Shown: piece after piece, positions 26,391-35,930 of the stretch
How positions within the stretch are numbered: the first letter of the stretch is position 1
Layout: each line of letters begins with the position of its first letter
NCBI GenBank assembly: GCA_035523875.1
Contig: DATKPY010000011.1
Location: forward strand, 3,650 to 67,649
Direction of reading: 5' to 3'
From: JASHUC01 sp035523875
Lineage (GTDB): Bacteria > Pseudomonadota > Gammaproteobacteria > Steroidobacterales > Steroidobacteraceae
Length of the DNA: 64,000 nt
Made by a program: the position numbers and the translations under genes
Notes under the pieces: model-generated
What the model saw: only the letters and a program-made list of their open reading frames with translations
The model's database searches: none
What the model was told of the DNA's origin: nothing

Positions 26391-29093
26391 TTGTCCAGGA
26401 TCGCCCATCAGATTCAGCAGCAATTGGCGCAGGGCGGGACCCTCATCGCGCCGTCTCCGCAGCGCGCGCTCGCACTGCGGGTCGCCTTCGAGACCGCACA
26501 GATCGAGCAGGGGCGATGCGCCTGGCGCACCCCCGATGTGATCGGCTACCGCACCTGGCTCGAGCGCGAGACGGCGCGGGCCGTCGACGCGGGCGTCCTG
26601 CAGCGCGCTCCGCTCAAGGCCGCGGAGGAGTGGGCCGTGTGGCGCGCGGCGACTTCGAGCGCCGCGGCAAGCATCGGGGTCCCGCTGCGCGAGCACTTGC
26701 CCGAATCGCTGCGGCGCGCGGCGCGGCTGCTTGGCGACTGGCGCATTCCGCCCGCTGTCCTCGATCGCGGTGACAGCGCCGAGGCGGCGCTCCTTGCACG
26801 TGCGCTTGCGGAGGTCGCCGCGCGCACGCGCGCAGCCCGCGCGCTCGCGAGCCACGACTTCGCGCCCGCGCTCGAGCCGTGGAATCCGCGTGCTGCGCTC
26901 ACCTTCGCGGGGTTCTCCGAAGTGACGGCCGCGCGCGCGCGGCTGGTCGCCGCCTGGTCGGCACGCGCGATTTCCATCCGGACGGAGCGGGCGCAGGGGC
27001 CCCCGGGTGAGGCGGGAGCCGTTGCCGCGGGCGAGGCCGGCGAGGAGCTGGAGCTCGCCGCCCGCTGGGCGTGCGCACGCCTCGCGGCCGCGCCCGCGGC
27101 GCGTCTGCTCGTCATCGTGCCGGATCTCGCGTCGCGGCGCGCCGAGGTGGTCCGCGGCTTTCAGGAGGCGCTCGATTCCTCGGGCCTCGCGAATCGGGAT
27201 CCAGAGCGCCCCGCCTGGATGCTCGAGACCGGCGCACCTTTGAGCGAGCACGCGCTCGTGCGCCATGCGCTCCTCGGGCTGCGGCTGCTCGCGGGCACCC
27301 TCGATTTCGAGGACTGCGGCGCGTGGCTCCGCGCCGCCTTCTGGTCCGCACCGGCCCCGACCCTGCGGGCGCGCATCGAGGCGTGGCTTCGCACCCGGGC
27401 GGTCGGTGTCGACTTGAGCGCGGCAGAGCTCGTGAGCGCGCTCGGCCATGCGGCAGCGAGCCTCGCAGCGCCGGCCGCCACGCTGCGCGAGGCGCTGAGC
27501 GCAGCCGAGCGCGCGCTCGCGCCGCTCGATGAGCCGGCTTCTCACCGGGAGTGGTCGCGTCGCTTTGCCGCGGCGCTCGCTGCGCTCGGCTGGCCGGGCG
27601 GCCGTGCACTCACGAGCGCCGAGCAGCAGGCCCGGGAGCGCTTCGATGAGACGCTCGGTGATCTCGCGTGCGCGGGCCCGCATCTCGGTGCGGCGACCGC
27701 GCGCGATGCGCTGCGCACGCTCGAATCGCTGACAGCGCGCACCGCCTTCGCTCCGGCGAGCGGCGATGTGCCCATCACCCTCTCGCCGGCGCTCGCTGAT
27801 CCCATTGCACGCTACACCGGAATCTGGGTGACGGGGCTTCATGCCGATGCCTGGCCGCCGCGGGTGCACAGCGATCCGTACGTGCCGCTCGAGGCACAGG
27901 CCCGCGCAGGTGTTCCCCGGATCACCCCGCAGCAAGCGCTGCGCGGGGCAGCCGAGCTCCTCGAGACCTGGCGCTGTCGCACGGACGAGCTCATCGTGAG
28001 CTCGCCCCTGCGAAGCGGTGAGGAGGAGCTGCTCGCCTCGCCGCTCCTCGCGGCGCTCCCACCGCGCGCAAGCCTCCCTGGGCGCGAGCGGCACGAGCCG
28101 CTTGCGCGGTGGATGCGCGCGTCGCGGCGCATGGAGGCGCTCGATGACTCGCGCGGCAACCCATGGCCGCGCCTGCGAGCGTTGCCGTCCGGATCGCGGT
28201 CGCTCGACTACCAGAGCCGTTGCCCGTTCCGCGCCTACACCGAGCTGCGGCTCGCGTGCGTGCCACTCGAGAGCCCTCATCCGGGAATCGACAGCCGTGA
28301 GCGCGGACGATTTCTGCACCGCGCGCTCGAGCTCCTATGGCGCCGCCTCGGCGATTCGCGCGCGCTGCGTGCTGCGAGCGACCCGTCACTCGCCGCTCTC
28401 ATCGAGGCATGCGTCGCGGAGGCGGCCGCGAGCGCGCTCGCCGCGCCCTCGCGGCACGCCCCGCCGCCGGCGCAGCGCCGCGAGCGCGCGCGCGCCGTGC
28501 GCCTGCTGCGCGAGCTCGCCGCGCTCGAGCTCCGGCGGCCCGAGTTCCGCGTGACCGCGCTCGAGCAAGAGTGCACGCTCGAGCTCGGCGGCGCGCGGCT
28601 CGAGCTCAGAATAGATCGCATCGACGAGCTCGAGGAGCGCGGGAACGTTTTGCTCGACTACAAGACCGGGCGCCCGAGCGCGCCCGGCTGGCTGAGCGAG
28701 CGCATCGTCGATCCGCAGCTCATCGCATACCTCCTTGCCGTGCCGGGAGCGGTCGTCGCGCTCGCGACCGTTCAGCTTTGCGATGGCGCGGTTCGCTATC
28801 GGGGACTGTCCGACCGGCCCGAGCGCTTGCCGCAGCTCGAGGCGCTCGAGCGCGCCCGCGGTGGCGGCGGCGCTCAGAGCGCGGCAGCGACGGTGGCGGG
28901 TGGGGAGGGGCCTGACCCACGGGCCTGGCGCGCCCAGATCGACCGCTGGCGCGAGCAGCTGACCTCCCTCGCGCGAGCGTTTCTCGCTGGCGAGGCCGCG
29001 GTCGACCCCGCGGAGAACGCGTGCCGGGTGTGCCATCTGCAGACGCTGTGCCGCATCGGCCAGTCGATCGAGCCGCAAGAGCTGACGCCGTGA
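26391..29093 (+). CDS. AddB-like DNA repair nuclease with Fe-S cysteines
   Basis: A 900-residue protein of the AddB-related 'probable DNA repair protein' family. The N-terminal helicase-like region has no usable Walker A (TLIAPSPQRALALR), as in AddB. The C-terminal part is a PD-(D/E)XK nuclease with LELRIDRIDELEERGNVLLDYKTGR (DYK near residue 756) and a following PQLIAYLL. One cysteine before the nuclease (SRCPFRAY, near 611) and three at the end (C878, C881, C887 in CRVCHLQTLC) match the spacing of an AddB-type [4Fe-4S] cluster. The start is probably the TTG at 26391. It overlaps the helicase gene by four bases. Confidence 0.83.
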   Translation: MSRIAHQIQQQLAQGGTLIAPSPQRALALRVAFETAQIEQGRCAWRTPDVIGYRTWLERETARAVDAGVLQRAPLKAAEEWAVWRAATSSAAASIGVPLREHLPESLRRAARLLGDWRIPPAVLDRGDSAEAALLARALAEVAARTRAARALASHDFAPALEPWNPRAALTFAGFSEVTAARARLVAAWSARAISIRTERAQGPPGEAGAVAAGEAGEELELAARWACARLAAAPAARLLVIVPDLASRRAEVVRGFQEALDSSGLANRDPERPAWMLETGAPLSEHALVRHALLGLRLLAGTLDFEDCGAWLRAAFWSAPAPTLRARIEAWLRTRAVGVDLSAAELVSALGHAAASLAAPAATLREALSAAERALAPLDEPASHREWSRRFAAALAALGWPGGRALTSAEQQARERFDETLGDLACAGPHLGAATARDALRTLESLTARTAFAPASGDVPITLSPALADPIARYTGIWVTGLHADAWPPRVHSDPYVPLEAQARAGVPRITPQQALRGAAELLETWRCRTDELIVSSPLRSGEEELLASPLLAALPPRASLPGRERHEPLARWMRASRRMEALDDSRGNPWPRLRALPSGSRSLDYQSRCPFRAYTELRLACVPLESPHPGIDSRERGRFLHRALELLWRRLGDSRALRAASDPSLAALIEACVAEAAASALAAPSRHAPPPAQRRERARAVRLLRELAALELRRPEFRVTALEQECTLELGGARLELRIDRIDELEERGNVLLDYKTGRPSAPGWLSERIVDPQLIAYLLAVPGAVVALATVQLCDGAVRYRGLSDRPERLPQLEALERARGGGGAQSAAATVAGGEGPDPRAWRAQIDRWREQLTSLARAFLAGEAAVDPAENACRVCHLQTLCRIGQSIEPQELTP

Positions 29094-32000
29094 GAGACGG
29101 CGCCGAGCGAGCCTGCCCAACCGATGCGGGCGTAGCCGCCGATGCCGCGGCGCGCTCCGCGGCGCTCGATCCGCACTGCTCGGTCGCTCTCGAGGCGCCG
29201 GCCGGCTCCGGCAAGACTTCGGTCCTCACGCAACGCTTTCTGCGCCTGCTCGCGACCGTCGAGGAGCCGGAGCAGATCCTCGCGATCACGTTCACGCGCA
29301 AGGCGGCGGCGCAGATGCGCGAGCGGATCGTGCGTGCGCTCCAGGGTCGCAGCGCAGAGGACGCGGTTGCGGAGCCGCTCGCGAGCCTCGCCCAGGCGGC
29401 ACGCGAGCATTCCGAGCGGCTCGCTTGGTCGCTCGAGCGCGATCCCGGGCGCCTGCGCATCCAGACGATCGACTCCCTCAACCGCTGGCTCGCTTCGCGG
29501 CTGCCGGTCGCCGCGCGCGGCGCCGGGGAGATGACGATCGCCACACAGCCGTGGCTGCTGTATCGGGCGGCTGCGCGCCGCACGCTCCTCGATGCCGAAA
29601 GCGACGCGTCGCTGCGCGAGTCGATCGATCTCATCTTCGAGCGGCTGGACAACGATTTTGCGCGCTTCGAGCGCCTGCTCGCGGAGATGCTCCATGTCCG
29701 CGGGCACTGGCTGCCGCACCTGCTCGCGCTCGGCGGGCCGCACGCCGGGGAGCACGGTCGGGATGACTGGGATCTCTGCGAGCGTGTCCAGGCGAGCCTG
29801 CGGGCGATCGCGGCCGAGTCGCTCGCACAAGCGCGGGCCACGCTCCCACCGCAGCTGATCGAGGAGGGAGTGCGGCTCGCATGCGCGGCCGCTCGGCATC
29901 GCAGCGACGGCGACGATGCGCGCGCGGGACCGTGGCGAGTCTGGCTCTCGGATCCGGCGCCTGCGAGCCGCCTCGAGCTGCGGCACTGGCAAGGGCTCGC
30001 ACAGCTCGCCCTCACCGACCAAGGGGAGCTGCGCCTCACCCTGACACGGCGCGAGGGATTTCCGCCGGACGACAAGCCCTTGAAAAGCGCGGCGCGCACC
30101 TGGCTCGAGGACCTCGCGTCCGTCCGCGCAGCGCGCGACCGACTCGCCGAGCTCGCGCTGCTGCCAAGTCCGACCCTGGCGCCCGAGGATGCGCGTGCGC
30201 TCACCGCGCTGTCGCGCGTGCTGCGGCTCGCCGCAAGCGAGCTCGAGGTGCTGTTCGAGGAGAGCGGCCGCGTTGACTACGCCTACGTCGCGGCGGCTGC
30301 GCGCCGTGCGCTCACGGAGGAGGGGACGCCGAGCGATCTCGCCCTGCGGCTCGATTCCAACGTTCGCCACCTGCTCGTCGATGAGTTCCAGGACACCTCG
30401 ATCGAGCAGTACCGCCTGATCGAGGCACTCACGGCGGCATGGGAGGAGGGCGACGGCCGCACGCTGTTCCTCGTGGGCGACCCGATGCAATCGATCTACC
30501 AGTTCCGCGAAGCGGAGGTCGGACTTTTCTTGCGCACCTTCACGCACGGTCTCGGGAGCCTGCGGCTACGGCCGCTCGCCCTCACGCGCAACTTTCGCGC
30601 CGCCCCGGCTCTCCTCGAATGGACGAACGCCACGTTTTCCGCCTGCTTTCCGTCTCTCGACGACGTGCGGGCGAGCGCCGTGCGCTACCGACCCGCGAGC
30701 GCAGGCGATGGAGATCGCGCGCAGGGCGTCGTTCGCGTGCATGCGACCGCGAGCGCGCACGCCGAGGCCCGCGCGATTGCCGCGCTCGCGCAGCGGCTCC
30801 AGCAGGAGCGGCCCGGGCTCAGCATCGCGGTGCTTCTCGCCGCCCGTTCGCACGCCCCCCCGATCGTCGCCGCGCTCCGCGCCGCCGGCCTGGGAGTGGC
30901 CGGGGTGGATCTCGTCTCGCTTGCCGACCTCGCGATCGTCCGCGATCTCGAGGCGCTCACGCGCGCCCTCGATCACCTTGCGGACCGCACGGCATGGCTA
31001 TCCGTGCTGCGCGCGCCCTGGTGCGGACTGACGCTCAGCGATCTCACCACGCTCGCCGAGCGCGATCGGCATCGCACGGTGTGGGAAGCGATCAACGACC
31101 CGACGACGCTCGCTCAGCTCGCTCCCGATGCGCGCCTGCGGCTCGAGCGCACGCGCACGGCGCTCGCACGCGCGCTCGATGAGCGCAATCGCCTCGCCTT
31201 CGCACCCTGGGTCGAGAGAACCTGGCTCGAGTTGGGCGGACCGGCGGCGTGTGCCGACGACGGCGACCTCGAGCACGCCGAGCAGTATCTGGAGACGCTC
31301 GCGCGGTGGTCGTCCGAGCCGGGCTGGAGCGGACCGCTGTCCCTTCCGGAGCGGCTCGCGGAGCTCTATGCGCGCCACGATGAGGCACCGGTGAATGCCG
31401 TGCAGCTCATGACGATACACCGTGCGAAGGGGCTCGAGTTCGACCACGTGATCGTGCCGGGACTCGACCGCACGCTGCGCCAGAGCAGCGAGCCGCTGTT
31501 GCGCTGGCTCGATCTGCCGCGCGCGAGCGCGGGGAGCGACCTCATCATGGCGGCGATTCCGCCGCTCGCGCGGCGCGGCCACGATGCGCTCGGCGCATAC
31601 CTCAAATCCCTGCAGGCGCGGCGCGCCGCCCACGAGCGCGTGCGGCTCGCCTACGTGGCCGCGACCCGCGCCCGTGAGCAGTTACACCTTTTCGCCACAC
31701 CGCCCGCCGCTGAGCGCGCTCCGCGATCGGGGACGCTGCTCGCCGCGCTGTGGCCCGGAATTGCTGCGGCGCTGGGCCGCCCCGAGGGCCTCGCGCCCGA
31801 GGGGACGCCGCCCCCCGGCGAGGCTCCGCTGCACCGCAGCACGGAAGCCCGCGGCACAAGTCTGCAGCGGCTCACCGCCGACTGGAGCCTGCCCCCGCAG
31901 CTCCCCGGGCCGCGCCTCGACCCGACAGGCGTGCCGCGCGACGAGCGCGCGGCCCGCGACGAGGCGGCGCAGCTCGCCGCCCGCATGGCCCATCCGGCCG

Positions 32001-32470
32001 AGCGAGTGGTCTGCGACCAGTTGCGCCGCTTCGCACGAGCGGGCGAGCTGCCCGCGCCCGGGAGCACCGCGCTCCTGCGCCCCCTACGCGAGCGGCTCGT
32101 GCGGCTCGGCCTCGAAGGCGCACCGCTCGAGGCGGAAGCGGCGCACGCGGTCGCGATGCTCGAGGCATGTCTTGCCGAGCCGCAGCTGCGCTGGATCTTC
32201 GCGGCGAGCCATCAATCGGTCGAGTCGCCGCTCGCGCTGAGTGGACTCTGCGACGGGGGTCTCGCAAGCCTCACGATCGACCGGGCGTTCACCGATGCGG
32301 CAGGCGTGCGTTGGCTCGTGTCGTTCGAAGTCGACCACGAGGGTGCAGAGGAACGGCGCGAGCGGCGGCTCGCACGGACCGCGCGCCTGGCCGAGCAGCT
32401 GGAGCCTCTGCCTACCCGGGCAGCACTCTACTTCCCGGCCGCGCGGGCGCTCTACCCGCCCCGACACTAA
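29090..32470 (+). CDS. AddA-like UvrD/Rep helicase with degenerate nuclease domain
   Basis: A 1126-residue SF1 helicase that would unwind double-strand ends for recombination together with the AddB-like protein. Walker A is EAPAGSGKTSVL (GSGKT at 39-43). Motif II is HLLVDEFQDTSIEQY, motif III LVGDPMQSIYQFREAE, motif IV LTRNFRAAPALLEW and motif VI RVRLAYVAATRAREQLHLF. The C-terminal region keeps the IDRAFTDAAGVRWLV framework of AddA nucleases, but the catalytic D-Y-K is replaced by S-F-E, and the QxxxY helix is not recognisable. The chain is also short at its end. The GTG start overlaps the upstream stop as GTGA. Confidence 0.88.
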   Translation: MRDGAERACPTDAGVAADAAARSAALDPHCSVALEAPAGSGKTSVLTQRFLRLLATVEEPEQILAITFTRKAAAQMRERIVRALQGRSAEDAVAEPLASLAQAAREHSERLAWSLERDPGRLRIQTIDSLNRWLASRLPVAARGAGEMTIATQPWLLYRAAARRTLLDAESDASLRESIDLIFERLDNDFARFERLLAEMLHVRGHWLPHLLALGGPHAGEHGRDDWDLCERVQASLRAIAAESLAQARATLPPQLIEEGVRLACAAARHRSDGDDARAGPWRVWLSDPAPASRLELRHWQGLAQLALTDQGELRLTLTRREGFPPDDKPLKSAARTWLEDLASVRAARDRLAELALLPSPTLAPEDARALTALSRVLRLAASELEVLFEESGRVDYAYVAAAARRALTEEGTPSDLALRLDSNVRHLLVDEFQDTSIEQYRLIEALTAAWEEGDGRTLFLVGDPMQSIYQFREAEVGLFLRTFTHGLGSLRLRPLALTRNFRAAPALLEWTNATFSACFPSLDDVRASAVRYRPASAGDGDRAQGVVRVHATASAHAEARAIAALAQRLQQERPGLSIAVLLAARSHAPPIVAALRAAGLGVAGVDLVSLADLAIVRDLEALTRALDHLADRTAWLSVLRAPWCGLTLSDLTTLAERDRHRTVWEAINDPTTLAQLAPDARLRLERTRTALARALDERNRLAFAPWVERTWLELGGPAACADDGDLEHAEQYLETLARWSSEPGWSGPLSLPERLAELYARHDEAPVNAVQLMTIHRAKGLEFDHVIVPGLDRTLRQSSEPLLRWLDLPRASAGSDLIMAAIPPLARRGHDALGAYLKSLQARRAAHERVRLAYVAATRAREQLHLFATPPAAERAPRSGTLLAALWPGIAAALGRPEGLAPEGTPPPGEAPLHRSTEARGTSLQRLTADWSLPPQLPGPRLDPTGVPRDERAARDEAAQLAARMAHPAERVVCDQLRRFARAGELPAPGSTALLRPLRERLVRLGLEGAPLEAEAAHAVAMLEACLAEPQLRWIFAASHQSVESPLALSGLCDGGLASLTIDRAFTDAAGVRWLVSFEVDHEGAEERRERRLARTARLAEQLEPLPTRAALYFPAARALYPPRH

Positions 32471-32659
32471 TTGGCGCCCCGGGGGGCGCGCTGCGCTGGT
32501 ATCATCGGGGTCAAGAGAAGGGCGGCTGCAAAGACCGTCCCGTCAACTCCGCATGATGCAAAGCTACGGCGCAATGTGGCGCCGACGGTCCACGCCGGAC
32601 CCGCCGCGCCGCCCGCTCGAGGGTCCGCGCGCAGTCTGGAGCGCGGCGGCGCGCAGACC

Positions 32660-35221
32660 ATGACTCCCGAGCTCTGGCAGCGCGTGAAATCGGCGCTTCA
32701 TCAAGCGATGGAGCTCGGAGTCGAGCGGCGCCCGGACCTCCTCGAGCAGATCGCCTCCGCCGATCCGCAGGTTCGGGTCGAGGTCGAGTCGCTCCTCGCC
32801 GCGAACGATGCCGCCGGCGAGGAGTTCCTCAGCCGTTCGGCGTGGCTGTCGGGCCCGTTGCCGGAAGACGAGCCGGCCGATCCGCTGATCGGGCGGACGC
32901 TCGGGCCCTATCGCATCATCGAGGAGCTCGGCGCGGGCGGGATGGGCGAGGTCTACCGGGCGATGCGCTGGGACGATGAGTTTCGGCGCGCCGTCGCGAT
33001 CAAGCTGGTGCGCGCCGGCCAAGGCTCGCGCTACGTGCTGCGCCGCTTGCGCAGCGAGCGACAGATTCTCGCCGACCTCGATCATCCGAACATCACCCGG
33101 CTGCTCGACGGCGGCACGACCGAGGAGGGGGTGCCGTATCTGGTGATGGAGCTCATCGAGGGGCGGCCCATCCACGAGTATTGCGCGGGCCGCGAGCTCG
33201 GCGTCAACGAGCGCCTGCGGCTGTTCATCGAGGTCTGCTCGGCCGTGCAGTACGCTCATCAGCGGCTCATCATCCACCGCGACATCAAGCCGGGAAACAT
33301 CCTCGTCACCCCGGGCGGTGTGCCGAAGCTGCTCGACTTCGGCATCGCGAAGATCCTCGAGGAATCGCGTCCTCCCGAGCGCGGTGCGGTGACGGCGAGC
33401 ATGGTGCGGCTCTTCACACCGGCCTACGCGAGCCCCGAGCAGCTGAAGGGCGCACCGGTCACCACCGCGACCGACATCTACTCCCTCGGCATCGTGCTCT
33501 GCGAGCTGCTCACCGGCCGCGGGCCGGGGGATTTCGGCCACACGGAGCGCGGAGCGCCGCTGCGCCCGAGCGCCATCGTGCTGCGCTCGCCGCCGCGCGC
33601 CGAGCGCTCCGCGCCGGCCGGCGATGCGGCGCTCGCGCGGCGGCTCGCGGGCGATCTCGACAACATCGTGCTCAAAGCGATGCACCCGGACCCCGAGCGC
33701 CGCTACAGCTCCGCCGAGCAATTCGCAGCCGACGTTCATCGGCATTTGCAGCACCTCCCGGTCATCGCCCGACCGGATACCCTGATCTATCGGATCTCGG
33801 CCTTCAGTGCGCGCCACACCGCGGGGCTGAGCGCGTGTGTGTTGCTGTCGATCGCGTTCGCGAGTGCGGCGGCGGCGATCTGGAACGAGGCGCAGGTTGC
33901 GCAGCGTGAGCGCGCGCGCGCCGAGCGACGCTTCGAGGACGTGCGCCATCTCGCGAACGCGCTCATGGGGGAGATCTACGAGTCGGTAAGCGACCTTCCG
34001 GGCGCGACACCCGCTCGGCGGCTGATCGTGAGCAATGCGCTCGAATACCTCGACAACCTCGCGCGGGATGCGGCCGGAGACGCGCCGCTCGAGCGCGAGC
34101 TTGCGCAGGCCTATTCGCTCGTGGGCGACGTTCAGGGCAACGGCTACTACGCCAATCTCGGCAATCCGGCAGCCGCGCTCGCGAGCTATCGCAAGGCGCT
34201 CGCCATCCGTGCACGACTTGCCGCGGGATCTCCCCGCGATGCGCGCGCGGTCCGCGAGCTCGCGGGCAGCTACCTGCAGGTGGGGGTCGCGCTCGAAAGC
34301 CTGCGTGACTTCTCCGATGCGCTCGCGAGCTATCGCGCGGCGGCAGAGCTGCGTGAGCGAATCGATGCAAGCGCGCGCGATCCGAAGGTGCTCGATGAGC
34401 TCGCCGGCACCTACTTCTACCTCGCCTCGGATGCGGTGCGTGCGGGTCTTCTGCAGGAGGCGCAGCGCAGCGTTCTCCGCGCAATCGCGATCCGCAGCAC
34501 GATCGTGGCGGCTGATCCGGCGCTCGAGCTCGCGGTCCGTACCCACAGTGCGGGCGACCACTCGGCGGCGGCGCAGATTCTCGCCGGCGAGGGACGGTTC
34601 GCCCCCGCGCTCGAGGAGGCCGAGCGCGCCCTCGAGATCATGCGCTCGCTCGCCCACGAGCAGCCGAACAATCAGACGATCCGCACGTTCGTGGGCTCGG
34701 CGACGATCGCCGTGGGCGAGCTTGAGGAGCGCCTCGGCAAGCCCAAGGATGCGACCGAGTCGTATCGCCTCGGCCTCACCGAGCTCGAGGCCGTGCTCAC
34801 GGCCGACCCGCAGAACGCTCATGCGCGGCGGCTGGTGGCGCGTGGCTACGAGCGCATTGGTGCGATCGAGTCGCAATCGGGCGAGCTCACCCGGGGAATC
34901 GCCCACCTCGAGCGCGCGCTCACCCTCGCGGCTGCCTCCGCTGCGGCCAATCGCGAGGACCCGGAAGTGCGCGCCCTGTTCGCCGACTCGGACGCCGCGC
35001 TCGGGCAGGCCGATGAGCAGCTTGCCGAGCGCGAGGGAAGCGATGCCGAGCGGCTGCGCAGTCTCAACGCCGCGCACGCGCTTTACACCCAGAGCCTCGA
35101 GAGATGGCGCGATCTCGAAAGCCGCGGACTGCTCGATGCTTCCGAGCGCGATCAGCCGGCGGCCGTTGCGCGACTGCTGGCACGCAACGAGGCGGCGCTT
35201 GCGCCGCGTCCACTCGACTGA
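32660..35221 (+). CDS. Membrane Ser/Thr protein kinase with TPR sensor region
   Basis: An 853-residue PknB-like kinase. The kinase domain spans about residues 84-370: glycine loop ELGAGGMGEVYR, ATP lysine K115, HRDIKPGNIL (206-215), DFG at 226-228 and the SPEQLKG activation end. A single membrane span follows at about 387-408, and the remaining 440 residues are helical TPR repeats, presumably periplasmic. An acidic N-terminal extension (1-75) resembles those of sigma-factor-linked kinases. It faces an ECF sigma gene whose stop lies 26 bp away. I started it at the ATG at 32660, because the upstream frame lacks similarity. Confidence 0.9.
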   Translation: MTPELWQRVKSALHQAMELGVERRPDLLEQIASADPQVRVEVESLLAANDAAGEEFLSRSAWLSGPLPEDEPADPLIGRTLGPYRIIEELGAGGMGEVYRAMRWDDEFRRAVAIKLVRAGQGSRYVLRRLRSERQILADLDHPNITRLLDGGTTEEGVPYLVMELIEGRPIHEYCAGRELGVNERLRLFIEVCSAVQYAHQRLIIHRDIKPGNILVTPGGVPKLLDFGIAKILEESRPPERGAVTASMVRLFTPAYASPEQLKGAPVTTATDIYSLGIVLCELLTGRGPGDFGHTERGAPLRPSAIVLRSPPRAERSAPAGDAALARRLAGDLDNIVLKAMHPDPERRYSSAEQFAADVHRHLQHLPVIARPDTLIYRISAFSARHTAGLSACVLLSIAFASAAAAIWNEAQVAQRERARAERRFEDVRHLANALMGEIYESVSDLPGATPARRLIVSNALEYLDNLARDAAGDAPLERELAQAYSLVGDVQGNGYYANLGNPAAALASYRKALAIRARLAAGSPRDARAVRELAGSYLQVGVALESLRDFSDALASYRAAAELRERIDASARDPKVLDELAGTYFYLASDAVRAGLLQEAQRSVLRAIAIRSTIVAADPALELAVRTHSAGDHSAAAQILAGEGRFAPALEEAERALEIMRSLAHEQPNNQTIRTFVGSATIAVGELEERLGKPKDATESYRLGLTELEAVLTADPQNAHARRLVARGYERIGAIESQSGELTRGIAHLERALTLAAASAAANREDPEVRALFADSDAALGQADEQLAEREGSDAERLRSLNAAHALYTQSLERWRDLESRGLLDASERDQPAAVARLLARNEAALAPRPLD

Positions 35222-35246
35222 TCTGCGCTGCTCGGCACGGGATGCG

Positions 35247-35831
35247 CTAGCGCTGCTCGCCGGTCCTCGCCTGCTGGACCTCTCGGTGCAGCCACGCGCG
35301 CGCCGTGGCCCAATCGCGCTTGACCGTTGCCTCCGAGACCCCGAGCACGGCGGCGGTCTCGGCGATCGAGAGCCCGCCGAAGTAGCGCAGCTCGACCACG
35401 CGCGCCTGCTGGGCATCGAGTTGAGCGAGGCGCACCAGCGCATCCTCGATCGCGAGCAGATCCACATCGAGCGGCTGCGCGACCGCCATATCCTCCGAGA
35501 GCGTGACGCGATAGCCGCCCTGACGCTTGAGCGCGAGGCGCTCGCGCGCGTGGTCGACGAGGATCTGGCGCATCAGGTGGGATGCGACGGCCACGAAATG
35601 GCAGCGGTTCTGCAGATCCTTCGCCGGCTGCTCGACCAGGCGCAGATAGGCCTCGTTGATGAGCGCGGTGGTCTCGAGCGTCGCCGCCGCATGCTCCCCG
35701 CGCAAGTGATGACGCGCCACGCGACGCAGCTCCTCGTAGACGAGCGGCAGCAGGCGGTGCAGTGCGTCGCTGTCCCCCGCGCGCCAGCGGCGCAGGAGCT
35801 CAGCGGGGGCGAGCTCGGTGGACTCGGACAT
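35247..35831 (-). CDS. ECF-type RNA polymerase sigma factor linked to a Ser/Thr kinase
   Basis: A 194-residue group IV sigma factor with region 2 (about residues 20-105) and region 4 (about 130-185; ARVVELRYFGGLSIAETAAVLGVSEATVKRDWATARAW). It resembles the TIGR02999/ECF43-like family found beside Ser/Thr kinases and lacks an adjacent anti-sigma factor. In characterised relatives a kinase phosphorylates a threonine in region 2 to switch the sigma factor on. T54 and T55 in LETTALINEAYLRL are candidate sites here. It is convergent with the kinase gene, so the two are physically linked but separately transcribed. Confidence 0.88.
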   Translation of the reverse strand: MSESTELAPAELLRRWRAGDSDALHRLLPLVYEELRRVARHHLRGEHAAATLETTALINEAYLRLVEQPAKDLQNRCHFVAVASHLMRQILVDHARERLALKRQGGYRVTLSEDMAVAQPLDVDLLAIEDALVRLAQLDAQQARVVELRYFGGLSIAETAAVLGVSEATVKRDWATARAWLHREVQQARTGEQR

Positions 35832-35930
35832 GCGCGATCCCGTGGGGCCGACCAGCCTACCCCAATCGAGGGCGCGAGGGCGACCGTGGCGCGCACGGAT
35901 TTCCGCAGCCGGGTTGACATAACTGCCGCC

